Positions 9,434 through 18,667 of a stretch of 64,000 bases of DNA are shown here, one piece after another. The notes under the pieces were generated by a model. The model saw only the letters and a program-made list of their open reading frames with translations, made no database searches and was not told where the DNA came from. Source of the DNA: Alphaproteobacteria bacterium (GTDB lineage: Bacteria; Pseudomonadota; Alphaproteobacteria; Thalassobaculales; Thalassobaculaceae); the NCBI GenBank assembly GCA_024742275.1, contig JANSYS010000006.1, positions 162,466 to 226,465 of the forward strand, given 5' to 3'. How positions within the stretch are numbered: the stretch's first letter is position 1; each line of letters begins with the position of its first letter. A program made the translations under genes and the position numbers.

Positions 9434-9832
9434 ATGTCGATTTTTACCTGGATACGCGAACGGCTTTTCAGATCGACGCCAAACGAGGCGGAACGCCGTC
9501 GAAACGAACGCTATGCGGTTTCTTCCGGGCTCGAAATCAACGTAGGGGGGAAGTCCTTCGCGTGCGCGATCGACAACGTTTCCGCCGGTGGTGTGCGGAT
9601 CACTCCCGCGCTGGACGCCCCTGTCGGTACGGTGGTGAGCGTATGCGATCCGGCGACCGCCATGCGCCTGGACGGAACCGTACTCGGTCACGAAGGCGGC
9701 GGAACGAGGCTTCAGTTCGCCTCCGAGGACGCGGGAATCATCGTCTCGACCTGGTTGCGAATGGCCCAGGAAGGGAGTGGTGGGAACACGCTAGAAGTCG
9801 AGCCGCATAGGAACGGGTCGAGCGCCGTGTAG
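9434..9832 (+). CDS. PilZ domain protein (c-di-GMP receptor candidate)
   Basis: A 132-residue single PilZ domain. The two c-di-GMP-binding motifs are visible: an Arg-rich stretch ERRRNERYAV near residue 20 (RxxxR) and IDNVSAGGVRI near residue 50 (D/NxSxxG). The rest follows as beta strands with GTVLGHEGGGTRLQF. Family proteins bind cyclic di-GMP and influence motility or exopolysaccharide. ATG 9434 has GGGAGG about 6 bp upstream, so the longer open frame from 9296 is not used. It is a standalone gene ending before a hairpin shared with the convergent pirin gene. Confidence 0.88.
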   Translation: MSIFTWIRERLFRSTPNEAERRRNERYAVSSGLEINVGGKSFACAIDNVSAGGVRITPALDAPVGTVVSVCDPATAMRLDGTVLGHEGGGTRLQFASEDAGIIVSTWLRMAQEGSGGNTLEVEPHRNGSSAV

Positions 9833-9859
9833 TCGTTTCGGTGCGTGGTCCGGTATGGA

Positions 9860-9890
9860 CCGGGTGGGAGGTTGATGCCGTCCCACCCGG
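9860..9890. terminator. Hairpin between convergent PilZ and pirin genes
   Basis: Perfect 10-bp arms CCGGGTGGGA and TCCCACCCGG flank an 11-base loop in the 81-bp gap between the two convergent stop codons. The location suits a bidirectional terminator, although no strong T-run follows on either strand. Confidence 0.55.
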
Positions 9891-9913
9891 GTAGACTTTC
9901 TTGCGGCCGACGC

Positions 9914-10618
9914 TCAGACGACGTCGACCAGGACAATCTCCGCTTCGTCGATGGCGGTAATCGTAACGGTCGGTTCGTCTGCGATGGCCACGCCGTCCCG
10001 GGCTTTCGCCTTCACGCCGTTGACCTCGATTTCTCCGGTCGCCGCGACCAGATATGCTTTGCGGCCTGCGTCGAGCTGGTGGGTCACGGACTCGCCGCTC
10101 CTGATCGTCGCTCCAAGAACCGCGGCGTCCTGGTTGATCGAGAGCGCGCCGTTGCCGGCGTCGACGGAACGCCCTGAAGCCAACGCGACAAGGCTACCCG
10201 AGCGGTCTCCCTTGGGGAACTGGCGGGCGTCCCAGCGCGGCTCGAACCCTGGACCGGCCGGCTCGATCCAGATCTGAAAGATCTGCGTCTCGTCCGGCTC
10301 CTGGTTGTACTCGGCGTGGACGATGCCGGTACCCGCCGACATCACCTGCACGTCGCCCGCCTCGGTCCGGCCTTTGTTGCCGAGACGATCCATGTGGGTG
10401 ATGGCTCCTTTCCGGACATAGGTGATGATCTCCATGTCGCGGTGCGGGTGCGGGTCGAAGCCGGTGCCGGGCTGGATGGTGTCGTCGTTCCATACCCGCA
10501 GGGCGCCGAACCCCATGCGGTTTGGATCCACATAGTGGCCGAAGCTGAAATGATGGCTGGCGTTCAGCCAATCGATACGGAACTTGCCCAGGGAGTCGAA
10601 GGGGCGGACGTCGATCAT
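9914..10618 (-). CDS. Pirin family protein (YhhW-like bicupin)
   Basis: A 234-residue bicupin. The N-terminal cupin has the pirin metal-binding set HPHRDMEIITYV (His, His, and Glu) and a later HAEYNQEP histidine; the C-terminal half is a degenerate cupin. The FGHYVDPNRMGFGALRVWNDD stretch is typical of pirins. Members act as quercetin dioxygenases or redox-responsive regulators. It follows wrbA by 38 bp on the same strand with an AAAGGAG ribosome site, so the pair is most likely one operon for quinone or electrophile stress, controlled by the divergent LysR gene. Confidence 0.92.
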   Translation of the reverse strand: MIDVRPFDSLGKFRIDWLNASHHFSFGHYVDPNRMGFGALRVWNDDTIQPGTGFDPHPHRDMEIITYVRKGAITHMDRLGNKGRTEAGDVQVMSAGTGIVHAEYNQEPDETQIFQIWIEPAGPGFEPRWDARQFPKGDRSGSLVALASGRSVDAGNGALSINQDAAVLGATIRSGESVTHQLDAGRKAYLVAATGEIEVNGVKAKARDGVAIADEPTVTITAIDEAEIVLVDVV

Positions 10619-10656
10619 CTTAGTCTCCTTTCATCGCGGAGTTTGTGGACTCATTC

Positions 10657-11268
10657 CTACTTCGCCAGCGCGGCGCCGACGCCGGATGCGATCTTAGCAA
10701 CATGGCTGCCCTGGTACTCGGCCAACGCCAACTCCTTGGCCGACGGCTTGCGCGATCCGTCCGGTCCCGCGATCGTCCCGGCACCGTAGGGCGAGCCACC
10801 CCGAACCTCGCTGATGTCGAGCAGTTCTCCGGCCGCGTACGGCAGGCCGACGATCACCATGCCGTGGTGCAGGAGCGTCGTATGGAACGAAGTGATGGTC
10901 GTCTCGTTGCCGCCACCGGTTCCCGTGGACACAAAGACGCTGCCGACCTTGCCGATCAGTTCGCCCCTTGCCCAAAGGCCGCCGGTCTGGTCCAGGAAGT
11001 TTCGCATCTGCGACGCCATGTTGCCGAAGCGGGTCGGCGTTCCGAAGATGATCGCGTCGTAGTCCTTCAACTCCGCAGGTGTGGCGACCGGCGCTTCCTG
11101 GTCGAGTTTCATGCCAGCGTTCTTGGCGACGGTGTCCGGGACCAGCTCCGGCACCCGCTTCACGGAAACCTCCACGCCGGGAACGCTTGCCGCGCCCTTG
11201 GCGACGGCGCCGGCCATCGTCTCGATGTGGCCGTAGCTCGAATAGTACAGCACCAGAACCTTGGTCAT
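10657..11268 (-). CDS. wrbA: NAD(P)H:quinone oxidoreductase WrbA
   Basis: A 203-residue flavodoxin-like protein. It has the FMN phosphate loop [12 protein letters not shown] at the N-terminus, [24 protein letters not shown] and the [11 protein letters not shown] stretch, all diagnostic of WrbA. The enzyme makes two-electron reductions of quinones with NAD(P)H in the cytosol, avoiding semiquinones. Length is standard for the family. It is transcribed away from the LysR-type gene starting at 11418, with a palindromic candidate operator between them, and is followed by a pirin gene in the same direction. Confidence 0.95.
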   Translation of the reverse strand: MTKVLVLYYSSYGHIETMAGAVAKGAASVPGVEVSVKRVPELVPDTVAKNAGMKLDQEAPVATPAELKDYDAIIFGTPTRFGNMASQMRNFLDQTGGLWARGELIGKVGSVFVSTGTGGGNETTITSFHTTLLHHGMVIVGLPYAAGELLDISEVRGGSPYGAGTIAGPDGSRKPSAKELALAEYQGSHVAKIASGVGAALAK

Positions 11269-11387
11269 TGATCATCTCCCGCCGCGAACCAGAGGAGGCG
11301 GCCAGTTGGTCGATTGAGCGGACACGCCGCGTTCGGTCACTATTTGGTGTTCTCCATTCGGATATAAAATAGGATATTTGAGAACGA

Positions 11388-11409
11388 ATTGTTTCCATAT
11401 GAAGACAAT
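11388..11409. promoter_or_regulatory. Imperfect palindrome between wrbA and the divergent LysR gene; candidate LysR operator
   Basis: A 22-bp dyad with arms ATTGT and ACAAT and centre CATATG; only two position pairs break the symmetry. It sits 9 bp before the LysR start codon and about 120 bp from wrbA. Its placement fits autorepression by a LysR-type protein, though binding is inferred. Confidence 0.5.
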
Positions 11410-11417
11410 GAGGGCGC

Positions 11418-12359
11418 ATGATCGATCACCTTTCGGCCATGGCGGTCTTTGCGCGCGTCGTCGATACCGGCGGATTCTCAAGGGCGGCGGAGAGCCTCGG
11501 GATCTCCAAGTCGGCCGTGTCGAAACAGGTTTCCCGCCTGGAGGACCGGTTCGGCACCCGGCTGCTGAACCGGACGACCAGGCGGATCAGTCTGACGGAA
11601 GCGGGCGAACGCGTCCTGGAGCACAGCCGTCGGGCCGTCGCGGAATTCGAGGCTGCCGAAGCCGAGGTCGGAGCCCATCGAGACACGCCGTCGGGTCTGC
11701 TCAGGGTCAGTGCCGGCGTCTCCTTCGGCCAGAGCGAGTTGGCGCCGAGACTGGCAGGGTTCCTGGGAAAGTGCCCTGATCTTTCGATTGATTTGGTGCT
11801 CAACGATCGCCGGGTCGATTTGGTGGAGGAGGGGTATGACGTGGCTCTCAGGATCGGCGTTCTGCAGGACTCGAGCATGATGGCGCGGCGGATCGCGTCG
11901 GTGCGGAGCCTGACCGCGGCCGCCCCTGCGTATCTCGCCGGTCGGGGACGCCCCGCGGTGCCGGCGGATCTCGCCGCCCACGACTGTCTCGGCTACAGCT
12001 ATCTGAACGGCGGCGGATTGTGGACGTTCGACGGTCCGTCCGGTCAGACGCGCCATCGTTTCACGCCCAGACTGATGTCGAACAACGGCACCGCCCTCGC
12101 GGCGGCGGCGGAGCGGGGACTTGGCATCGTTCAGATGCCCAGCTTCATCATCGGCGACGCCGTGCGATCGGGGCGGCTGCAGGAGGTCCTTGCGGACCAC
12201 CGCAAGCCGGATGTCGGTCTCTACGCCGTCTATCCGGCCGGACGGCCGCTCGCCGCGAAGGTCCGGGCGTTCATTGACTTCGCGGTGGCGGCTTTCGGTG
12301 GGGCTGCGCCGGATGCGGCGGACGCTGGCGCCGACGCAGCCGGGGCGCTCAGTCGGTGA
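11418..12359 (+). CDS. LysR family transcriptional regulator
   Basis: A 313-residue LysR regulator. It has an N-terminal winged helix-turn-helix (VVDTGGFSRAAESLGISKSAVSKQVSRLE) and a substrate-binding effector domain, and resembles the subgroup near CrgA/DsdC-like redox regulators. The C-terminus is an Ala/Asp-rich tail of about 20 residues that is not part of the domain. It is divergent from wrbA-pirin, and a 22-bp palindrome lies immediately upstream, so control of that pair and of itself is likely. Its 3' end overlaps the convergent hypothetical gene at 12349 by 11 bp. Confidence 0.93.
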   Translation: MIDHLSAMAVFARVVDTGGFSRAAESLGISKSAVSKQVSRLEDRFGTRLLNRTTRRISLTEAGERVLEHSRRAVAEFEAAEAEVGAHRDTPSGLLRVSAGVSFGQSELAPRLAGFLGKCPDLSIDLVLNDRRVDLVEEGYDVALRIGVLQDSSMMARRIASVRSLTAAAPAYLAGRGRPAVPADLAAHDCLGYSYLNGGGLWTFDGPSGQTRHRFTPRLMSNNGTALAAAAERGLGIVQMPSFIIGDAVRSGRLQEVLADHRKPDVGLYAVYPAGRPLAAKVRAFIDFAVAAFGGAAPDAADAGADAAGALSR

Positions 12360-12684
12360 TACCGATCGCTTCGAACAGACCGGACGCGAAAGCCTCGCCG
12401 CTATCGAAAGGGTGCGGCTGCCAACGCTCTCCGTCCCAGACGTCGAGCGTGACCGATCGACGAACGGCCGACAGGGCGAGGATCAGGCCATCTACGGTTC
12501 TCGGATCGACCTTGTCGGCGGACAGGCGGACCCTGACGCCATTGTCGTTCCATGCGACGGCAGCGTAACCGAGTTCTTCCAAAGCATACCAGGCCGCCGC
12601 CTCGCCAGTCTTGTCGCGTATGATGTTGCTCAAAGACAGAATTCTACCGGACTTGTCTATCCAATGACCAAAGATACCGTCCAT
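12349..12684 (-). CDS. Hypothetical protein (111 aa)
   Basis: I do not recognise this protein. It is a 111-residue soluble protein with tryptophan-rich segments (FGHWIDKSG, AAAWYALEELGY, LDVWDGERWQPHPF) and no signal or membrane helix. A GGAG ribosome site precedes ATG 12684. Codon use is high-GC like its neighbours, which supports a real gene. It converges on the LysR gene with an 11-bp overlap. The gap upstream (12685-12826) is AT-richer, includes a TATAGT-like hexamer near 12727, and has no gene. Confidence 0.6.
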   Translation of the reverse strand: MDGIFGHWIDKSGRILSLSNIIRDKTGEAAAWYALEELGYAAVAWNDNGVRVRLSADKVDPRTVDGLILALSAVRRSVTLDVWDGERWQPHPFDSGEAFASGLFEAIGITD

Positions 12685-12826
12685 TGCTCCGGCCCTCCCG
12701 ACACCGAAGAGGGCTGTTACAACTTTATAGTGTACAGGTCACGGTAAAAATATTTGAAAAGTCGTTCGTATCTTTACGAAAAGGGCGGGATGGCCAAATC
12801 TAGACGTGGCCTTATTCGAGCGGCGT

Positions 12827-14905
12827 CTACTGGCCTTCGCGGCGCCAGGCCAGCATAAGCGTTCCCATGACAAGGGCCAGGGCGAGGCCCGCCGGAAGTG
12901 CCGGCAGAAGTGAGACCCCGGTGACGACGTAGTCGCCGTTTTCACGGAGCCCGATCCAACCGCGACCAGCCGTGGACCGGCCAGCCGCCACCCGGCGCAC
13001 CGAGGGGATGGGTGAGGCGCCGATCCAAGTCACGGATCCGCCGGTTGCTTCCGCGACGGGTCCGAGCTTTGCCTCGGTCGCGGCCACATCCGTAAGCTCC
13101 AGGGGGTTCAGGGCGCCGACCGCCACAAGGGTTTCCTGCTCGCCGTCGCTCAGCCGATAGAGCCCTGCCCGATCGACCTCGACTTCGCCACGGGCCCGTC
13201 CGGGCTCGAAGGGTGTGAGATCGACCGTGGTCTGCGAGCCATCCGGGGACGTCACGCGCACCGGCGCGAAGCCCTCGCCGAGGGTTCTGCGTTCGATCTC
13301 GACAACGCGGCCTCGGGAGATCGCCCGCAGGTCGTCTTCCTCCAGGTCCGGTTCTTCCATAAGCCAGTGAGCGGTCCGTCGGAGCACTTCCGCTTGTGGG
13401 CCACCACCCTCGAAACCACGACTCCACAGCCAGATATGATCGGAGAGCAGGTGAGCCACCCTGCCGTCGCCTACCCTGTCGAGCACCAGGAGCGGCCGCC
13501 CGCCCGCGCCGCTCATGATCGCGTTGCCCCGGGTTCCCTGGCCGTCGATCTGCCGGAACCAGCGGCCCCAGACCGGATCCGTCAGGCTATCGGAGTTGGC
13601 TCCCGCCAGGGCGCTGGTCACCGGATGGCGTTGGCCGATATCGGTCACACGCGGCCTGAACGCCTGCTCGATCACGCCGCCGGTCGGGTTGATCGGGAGC
13701 ACATCTCCGAGCGGCGTGCGAGCCAGGCTGAGCCGGCCGGCGAAGGTCGGCCCCGACGCCTCCAGCAGGGCGCCGCCGTCGCGCACATAGTCGGCGATGT
13801 TGCGGAGGTACAGGCGCGGCAATACACCTCGCCGGCGATACCGGTCGAAGATGATGAGATCGAACTCCGCGAGTTTCAGCTCGAACAGCTCGCGGAACGG
13901 AAAGGCGATCAGCGACAATTCACGGATCGGCGTGCCGTCCTGCTTCTCGGGCGGGCGCAGGATCGTGAAATGCACCAGGTCAACGGAGGGGTCGGACTTG
14001 AGAATGTCGCGCCAGGTCCGCTCGCCGGCGTGGGGGGCGCCGGAGACCAGCAGCACCCGCAGGCGGTCGCGCACGCCGCTGACACCGACCACCGCGCGGT
14101 TGTTCTCCAGCGTCAGCTCCGCCGGCCCGGGTTCGACGGCAAGCTCGACGATGGTCTGGCCGGCGTGGTCGATCGGGATTTCGATCTCGTGCTCGACATT
14201 GGCCGGGACGGGCACGTTGGGACCCGGTTCGCCGTCGATCGACAGCTCGACGGCCACCGGTTCGCCGCGCGGGGTGGCCGGGTCGACGACTTCGACGGTG
14301 AGCGTCACCGATTTGCCGACCATTCCGAAGCTGGGCGCCCGCGTGACCCGCAGACGCCGGTCGCGCTCGCCCTGATCGCCGGTCAGCAGAACATGAACGG
14401 GCGCGTCGGCAAGGTCCGCCAGCCGGGCGGTATCATGGACCTGTCCATCGGTGATGGCGATCACACCCGCGATCCGACCCTGGGGAACGTCGCTCAACGC
14501 TTCGCGGACGGCTGCTCCGAGGCGGGTGCCTTCCGTGGTCTCGCCAATCCCGCCATCTCGGACGGTCACGCGCTTCACGCCGAGACCGTCGAGCCGGGCG
14601 AGGCGTTCCTCGAGCGCATCAAGCGCGGCATCCGTCCGAGTGGCGCGGTCGCCGATCGACTGACTGGTGGTGCGATCCACCGCAACGACCACGACATCCT
14701 CTCGGGGTTCGCGCCGCTCGGCGATCAGAGTCGGGTTGGCGAGCGCCAGCGTCAGGGCGGCGAGCGCCAGAGTGCGCCACAGGATTCCGTTGGCGCGGCG
14801 AACCCATCCAAGGGTCAGAACCGACAACGCCAATACGCCAAGCGCGACGACCAGTACCCAAGGCACCAGCGGAGCGAAGCTTAGAGCGACGGAATCCGCC
14901 ATCAT
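12827..14905 (-). CDS. Large membrane protein with glutamine-amidotransferase-like fold (last gene of MoxR/DUF58 operon)
   Basis: A 692-residue protein. Two N-terminal hydrophobic helices are followed by a vWA-like strand (VVVVAVDRTTSQSIGD), an Ig-like region with carboxylate-rich strands, then a class I glutamine amidotransferase-like domain (FDLIIFDRYRR, YVRDGGALLEASGP) in which no obvious catalytic Cys-His pair is seen. One C-terminal helix lies near the end. This type is regularly found last in MoxR-DUF58-DUF4159 operons. A GGAGGG site lies 4 bp before ATG 14905 (or 7 bp before ATG 14902). It begins 40 bp after the DUF4159 stop. The role is probably in the cell envelope, but unproven. Confidence 0.75.
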   Translation of the reverse strand: MMADSVALSFAPLVPWVLVVALGVLALSVLTLGWVRRANGILWRTLALAALTLALANPTLIAERREPREDVVVVAVDRTTSQSIGDRATRTDAALDALEERLARLDGLGVKRVTVRDGGIGETTEGTRLGAAVREALSDVPQGRIAGVIAITDGQVHDTARLADLADAPVHVLLTGDQGERDRRLRVTRAPSFGMVGKSVTLTVEVVDPATPRGEPVAVELSIDGEPGPNVPVPANVEHEIEIPIDHAGQTIVELAVEPGPAELTLENNRAVVGVSGVRDRLRVLLVSGAPHAGERTWRDILKSDPSVDLVHFTILRPPEKQDGTPIRELSLIAFPFRELFELKLAEFDLIIFDRYRRRGVLPRLYLRNIADYVRDGGALLEASGPTFAGRLSLARTPLGDVLPINPTGGVIEQAFRPRVTDIGQRHPVTSALAGANSDSLTDPVWGRWFRQIDGQGTRGNAIMSGAGGRPLLVLDRVGDGRVAHLLSDHIWLWSRGFEGGGPQAEVLRRTAHWLMEEPDLEEDDLRAISRGRVVEIERRTLGEGFAPVRVTSPDGSQTTVDLTPFEPGRARGEVEVDRAGLYRLSDGEQETLVAVGALNPLELTDVAATEAKLGPVAEATGGSVTWIGASPIPSVRRVAAGRSTAGRGWIGLRENGDYVVTGVSLLPALPAGLALALVMGTLMLAWRREGQ

Positions 14906-14945
14906 GCTGCCCTCCGCATCGACGCCGCGCGCATCCCGTCGCCCG

Positions 14946-17741
14946 TCATTGGCCCAGCCTCTCCAGGATCGAGGGAACGTGGACCTGGTCCGCTTTGTAG
15001 TTGCCCGTCAGCGCGTACATCACGAGGTTGATGCCGAAGCGCGTGGCCATCTCGCGTTGGATCTCGCCGCCGGGAACCACCGGGAAGCGAGCCAGTCCGG
15101 CGCGGTCGCGGGCCCAAGCGCCGGCCCAGTCGTGGCTGCCGACCAGCACCGGCGAGACCTCGGTGTCGGAGGAACGCACCCGCTCGTCCTCCAGCCAGAC
15201 GGTGCCGCCTGTATAGCGTCCGGGAAACTCGTCCAGGAGGTAGAAGGCGCGGGTGAGAACATGGTTTGGCGAGGCGGGCGCCAGCGGCGGAATGTCGAGA
15301 TCCTCGCTGAGTTGCACCAGCCGCCGCAGCCCGGAACCGCCGGCTGCCCCCGGCATCGTCACCTCGGACCGGTCGCGGGTGTCGAATATGATGATCCCGC
15401 CGTTCCTCATGTAGTCGTTCACCCGTGCAACGGCTTGGCCGGACAGCGAGGGTTGCTCGCGGGTGATCGGCCAGTACAGCAGGGGAAAGAAGGCGAGTTC
15501 GTCGCGCTCGACGTCGACACCGAAGGGAGCCGCGGGTTCGACCGCGGTGCGGCGGGTCAGTTCCTCGCCGAGGCCGGTGAGGCCGTCATGGCTGATGCCG
15601 TCGATCCAGCTGTCGCCTGTCAGGACATAGGCGAGCCGCATATCTGAAGCGGCCGCGAGCGCGAACGCCTCCGGGTCGGCCGGTTTACCTTCGGTCATCT
15701 GCCCCTGAAGCTGCTGTGCCGTGCCTGGGGAGGGTGCGAGCAGGAACGCGGTCAGCACGAGGACCGCAACCTCGTCGCCGACCCGGGCCGCCGACAGCTT
15801 GCCGGTCAACAGGCCACGCAGCGCGAGGCCGACCAGCGTGTCAACGATGGCCAGGAGCAGCGCCATCGCGAAGACCCAGCCTTGCAGTTCGGTATCCCGT
15901 CCGGCCTCCAACGGCTGTCGCGCCGCCCCGTCCGGAACGCCGGACGCGACCACCGCGCCGGCGAGGGAGGGGCCGAGATTGCGTGCCTCGCGGGCATTCT
16001 CGTCGCCGTAGAAACCCGGAGGATGGCGTGGGCCGATGGGCGGCATGCCGGTCTCTGCGCGAGCGGACGCGGAGGGAAGCGGTTCCGTTCCGGCGACGCC
16101 GCCGCCGAGGGTGCCGAAACCGTCCAGCAGCCTATAGGGCGGCATCGCCCGTTCGACCGTACCGCCGACGCCCTGGCTCAACGCCACGATCCGCCGGAGC
16201 ATCTGAACGAAGAGCCCAGAGAGCGGGAGGTTGGACCAGTCGGCATTGGCGGTGGTGTGGACCAGGACGAGCCAGCCGTCGCCCCGCCGCTCGGCGGTGA
16301 CCAGCGGTGTCCCGTCGACCAGCCGCGCCCATGTCTTCTCGCCGAGGTCGATGGACGGCTCGGCCAGGATCTGTCGGGACACGGTGACATCTTCGGGCAC
16401 CGCGATCCCGGCGAAGGGACTGGAGCCGTCGAACGGCGCCAGAGGTTCCGGCCGCGACCAGGAAAGCGCCCCGCCCAGGGTTCGGTCGCCGCGCCGGACG
16501 CGCACCGGGAGCAGGGTGTCGCCGCCGCCATCAGAGTCGGAGGCCGCGAGCCGTTCCCCGGCGAAACGCAGGATCACGCCGCCGTCTTCCAGAAACGCTT
16601 CGAGCTGTTCGCGTTGCTCGAACGTAATGCCGCCGGCGTCTGCCAACACCGCGACCGCGAGTTCGCGTTGCAGCAGGGTGTCTACGTCGCCGCGCCGGAT
16701 CTCGGTGAAGGGCGCCAGCGCCCGCTCCAGGTAGTACAACTCGTCCAACAGCGGCTGCGAGCCCTCGAAGTCGCTGGACGAGATCAGGCCAACCGGGCGG
16801 CGTTTGTAACTCTCGTCCACCAGGAAGACCGAGGCGGCGGTGTTTTCGTCTTCGACCTCAAGGCGGGCGACGTCGTTGCGCAACTCCGTCGGCAGATCGA
16901 TCTCCACCGTCAGCCGATCGCTGTCCGGCTCGAACGCCGCACTCTGGCGGGTCAGCACCCGCCCGTCCTCTGCGATCGCGCGCACGGCCACCGGCCGGTC
17001 CCCGATCGTGGTTCCGCGACGCAACTCGGCGGTCAGGGCAAGGTCGGCCGGATCGGGGTCGTCGATCCAAACCGGCCCACCGTCCGCGCCGTCGATCACG
17101 ATCAGGTCTCCCAGGGCCGACAGCCGGTCGCCGAAAGCCTCGGCGCCGTCTCCGGCAATGCCTTCACGCAGCCAGACGACCGTCGTTTCCGGCTCCAGGC
17201 CGGCGGCGTCGATAAGGTTGGCGACGGTCTCCGGGTTGCGGCCCCACGGCTTGGGTTGGAGGGCGCCGATGGCTGACCGAAGCGCCGAGGGCGGCGACAG
17301 GTCGACCTCGCGCCTTTGTCCCGGCAGCGGATCGGCGGTCGTCACCAGGGCGACCGCGCGGTTCTCCCGCTCCGACTGATCCAAGATTCGCAGTGCCCTG
17401 TCGCGCCGGGCTTCGAAGTCCCGGGCCGACGACCAGCCGTCATCGAACACCAGAAGGATCGGTCCGCCCGCCGGGAGCGCCGTCCCCGAAGGTATGAGTG
17501 GCCGGGCGATTGCCAGGATCACCAGCGTGACGATCAACAGCCGGAGCAGAAGCAGCCACCAAGGGGTGGAATGGGGCGTGTCCTCTTCGGGGCGCAAGCC
17601 TTCCAGCAGTCGGATCGCCGGAAAGCTGATGCGCTGCGGTGCCGGCGGGATCACCCGGAGCAGCCACCAGAGGATCGGCAGGGCCGCCAGGGCGGCGAGC
17701 GCCCAGGGAACTGCGAAGGCCAGAGGACCCAGAATCAGCAT
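14946..17741 (-). CDS. BatA/DUF4159 domain membrane protein
   Basis: A 931-residue protein. The N-terminus is BatA-like, with two membrane helices around residues 5-25 and 57-80 and the segment PQRISFPAIRLLEGL between them. A vWA-like region follows (ILLVFDDGWSSARDF), then a long extracytoplasmic part, a further helix pair near residue 630, and a C-terminal DUF4159 domain (MRLAYVLTGDSWIDG to RNGGIIIFDTRDRS). GAGGAGG precedes ATG 17741. It sits between DUF58 and the 692-residue gene in a tight operon. Families of this operon are linked to envelope integrity or metalloenzyme maturation by MoxR ATPases; the exact job is unknown. Confidence 0.85.
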   Translation of the reverse strand: MLILGPLAFAVPWALAALAALPILWWLLRVIPPAPQRISFPAIRLLEGLRPEEDTPHSTPWWLLLLRLLIVTLVILAIARPLIPSGTALPAGGPILLVFDDGWSSARDFEARRDRALRILDQSERENRAVALVTTADPLPGQRREVDLSPPSALRSAIGALQPKPWGRNPETVANLIDAAGLEPETTVVWLREGIAGDGAEAFGDRLSALGDLIVIDGADGGPVWIDDPDPADLALTAELRRGTTIGDRPVAVRAIAEDGRVLTRQSAAFEPDSDRLTVEIDLPTELRNDVARLEVEDENTAASVFLVDESYKRRPVGLISSSDFEGSQPLLDELYYLERALAPFTEIRRGDVDTLLQRELAVAVLADAGGITFEQREQLEAFLEDGGVILRFAGERLAASDSDGGGDTLLPVRVRRGDRTLGGALSWSRPEPLAPFDGSSPFAGIAVPEDVTVSRQILAEPSIDLGEKTWARLVDGTPLVTAERRGDGWLVLVHTTANADWSNLPLSGLFVQMLRRIVALSQGVGGTVERAMPPYRLLDGFGTLGGGVAGTEPLPSASARAETGMPPIGPRHPPGFYGDENAREARNLGPSLAGAVVASGVPDGAARQPLEAGRDTELQGWVFAMALLLAIVDTLVGLALRGLLTGKLSAARVGDEVAVLVLTAFLLAPSPGTAQQLQGQMTEGKPADPEAFALAAASDMRLAYVLTGDSWIDGISHDGLTGLGEELTRRTAVEPAAPFGVDVERDELAFFPLLYWPITREQPSLSGQAVARVNDYMRNGGIIIFDTRDRSEVTMPGAAGGSGLRRLVQLSEDLDIPPLAPASPNHVLTRAFYLLDEFPGRYTGGTVWLEDERVRSSDTEVSPVLVGSHDWAGAWARDRAGLARFPVVPGGEIQREMATRFGINLVMYALTGNYKADQVHVPSILERLGQ

Positions 17742-17754
17742 AGCCGAGCCCTCC

Positions 17755-18612
17755 TCAATCCGGCCGCTGACCGATTACGGCGTACAGCGCGAGGAGCGCC
17801 GCCTCCGCCGGACGGTCCGTGGTGTGATAGGCGAAAGTCCAACCCGAGCGGCGGGCCACCTCGGCGAGCCCGGCCCGATGGGCGGCAAAGCGTCCGGCAT
17901 AGTCGTCCGCCACCCGTTCGGCCCTGCCGAGCAACTGCGGCAACTCCTGCTCCAGTCCTTCGAACCGGACGCGGCCGCGGAACGGGAAGCTCTCCTCCGC
18001 CGGGTCGGTAACCTGCAAAATGTGCCCCCGAACGCCTTCCGAGGACCATCGGCGGAGCAGGGCATCGATTTCGGTCAAAGGGTCGAACAGATCGCCGATG
18101 AGGACCGCCGTGCTGTGGCGCGCCAGCGGTTCGTAGACCGGCAGAGACCCGGCGGAATCCGCGGTCGCCGACAGCAGGGCTGCCATCGGCTCCAGAGCCG
18201 GACGGCCGGTACGCGGCGGAAGCTGCTCGCCGAGCAGGCCAACGCGCTCGCCGGCTTCGATCAGCAGAACGCCCAGCGCCATGGTCAGCAACGCCGCCCG
18301 TTCACGTTTCTCGGGCAGGTTCCGGTCAGACCGCCACCGCATGGACGGCGAGGAGTCGCGCCAGAGATGGACTGTCTGAGCCGTGGACTGTTCTCGCTCG
18401 CGCACGAAGGTCGTCTGCCCCATCGCCGAGCGCCGCCAGTCGATGCTGCGGGCGGCGTCGAACGGTTGGTAGGGCCTGAACTGCCAGAAGTCGTCGCCAA
18501 GTCCCGCCCGGCGCCGCCCATGGGCACCGGGTGCCACGGTATGGGCCACGCGCTGCGCCGCCACCAGAAGCGGTGGCAACGTGGCGGCGAGATCCTGGGC
18601 CTGCTGGCGCAT
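17755..18612 (-). CDS. DUF58 domain-containing protein
   Basis: A 285-residue protein with the DUF58 core: FRPYQPFDAARSIDWRRSA (Asp/Arg signature) near residue 45, then HLWRDSSPSMRW, which resembles a MIDAS-like DxSxS strand of a vWA fold. No membrane helix is evident. ATG 18612 has GGAG 5 bp upstream, which decides the start against an upstream extension into the MoxR gene. It follows the MoxR ATPase by 55 bp. MoxR and DUF58 vWA-like partners are thought to act together as a chaperone pair. Confidence 0.88.
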   Translation of the reverse strand: MRQQAQDLAATLPPLLVAAQRVAHTVAPGAHGRRRAGLGDDFWQFRPYQPFDAARSIDWRRSAMGQTTFVREREQSTAQTVHLWRDSSPSMRWRSDRNLPEKRERAALLTMALGVLLIEAGERVGLLGEQLPPRTGRPALEPMAALLSATADSAGSLPVYEPLARHSTAVLIGDLFDPLTEIDALLRRWSSEGVRGHILQVTDPAEESFPFRGRVRFEGLEQELPQLLGRAERVADDYAGRFAAHRAGLAEVARRSGWTFAYHTTDRPAEAALLALYAVIGQRPD

Positions 18613-18667
18613 CAGGGCTCCGTCGCGCGCGCGCCGCGGTCGGGCGCGGAACGGGTCGACGCCGTCA

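Noticed and set aside
13367..17276. Long plus-strand frames opposite the MoxR operon genes
   Set aside because: Antisense shadows of two large minus-strand genes, with no start sites or motifs.
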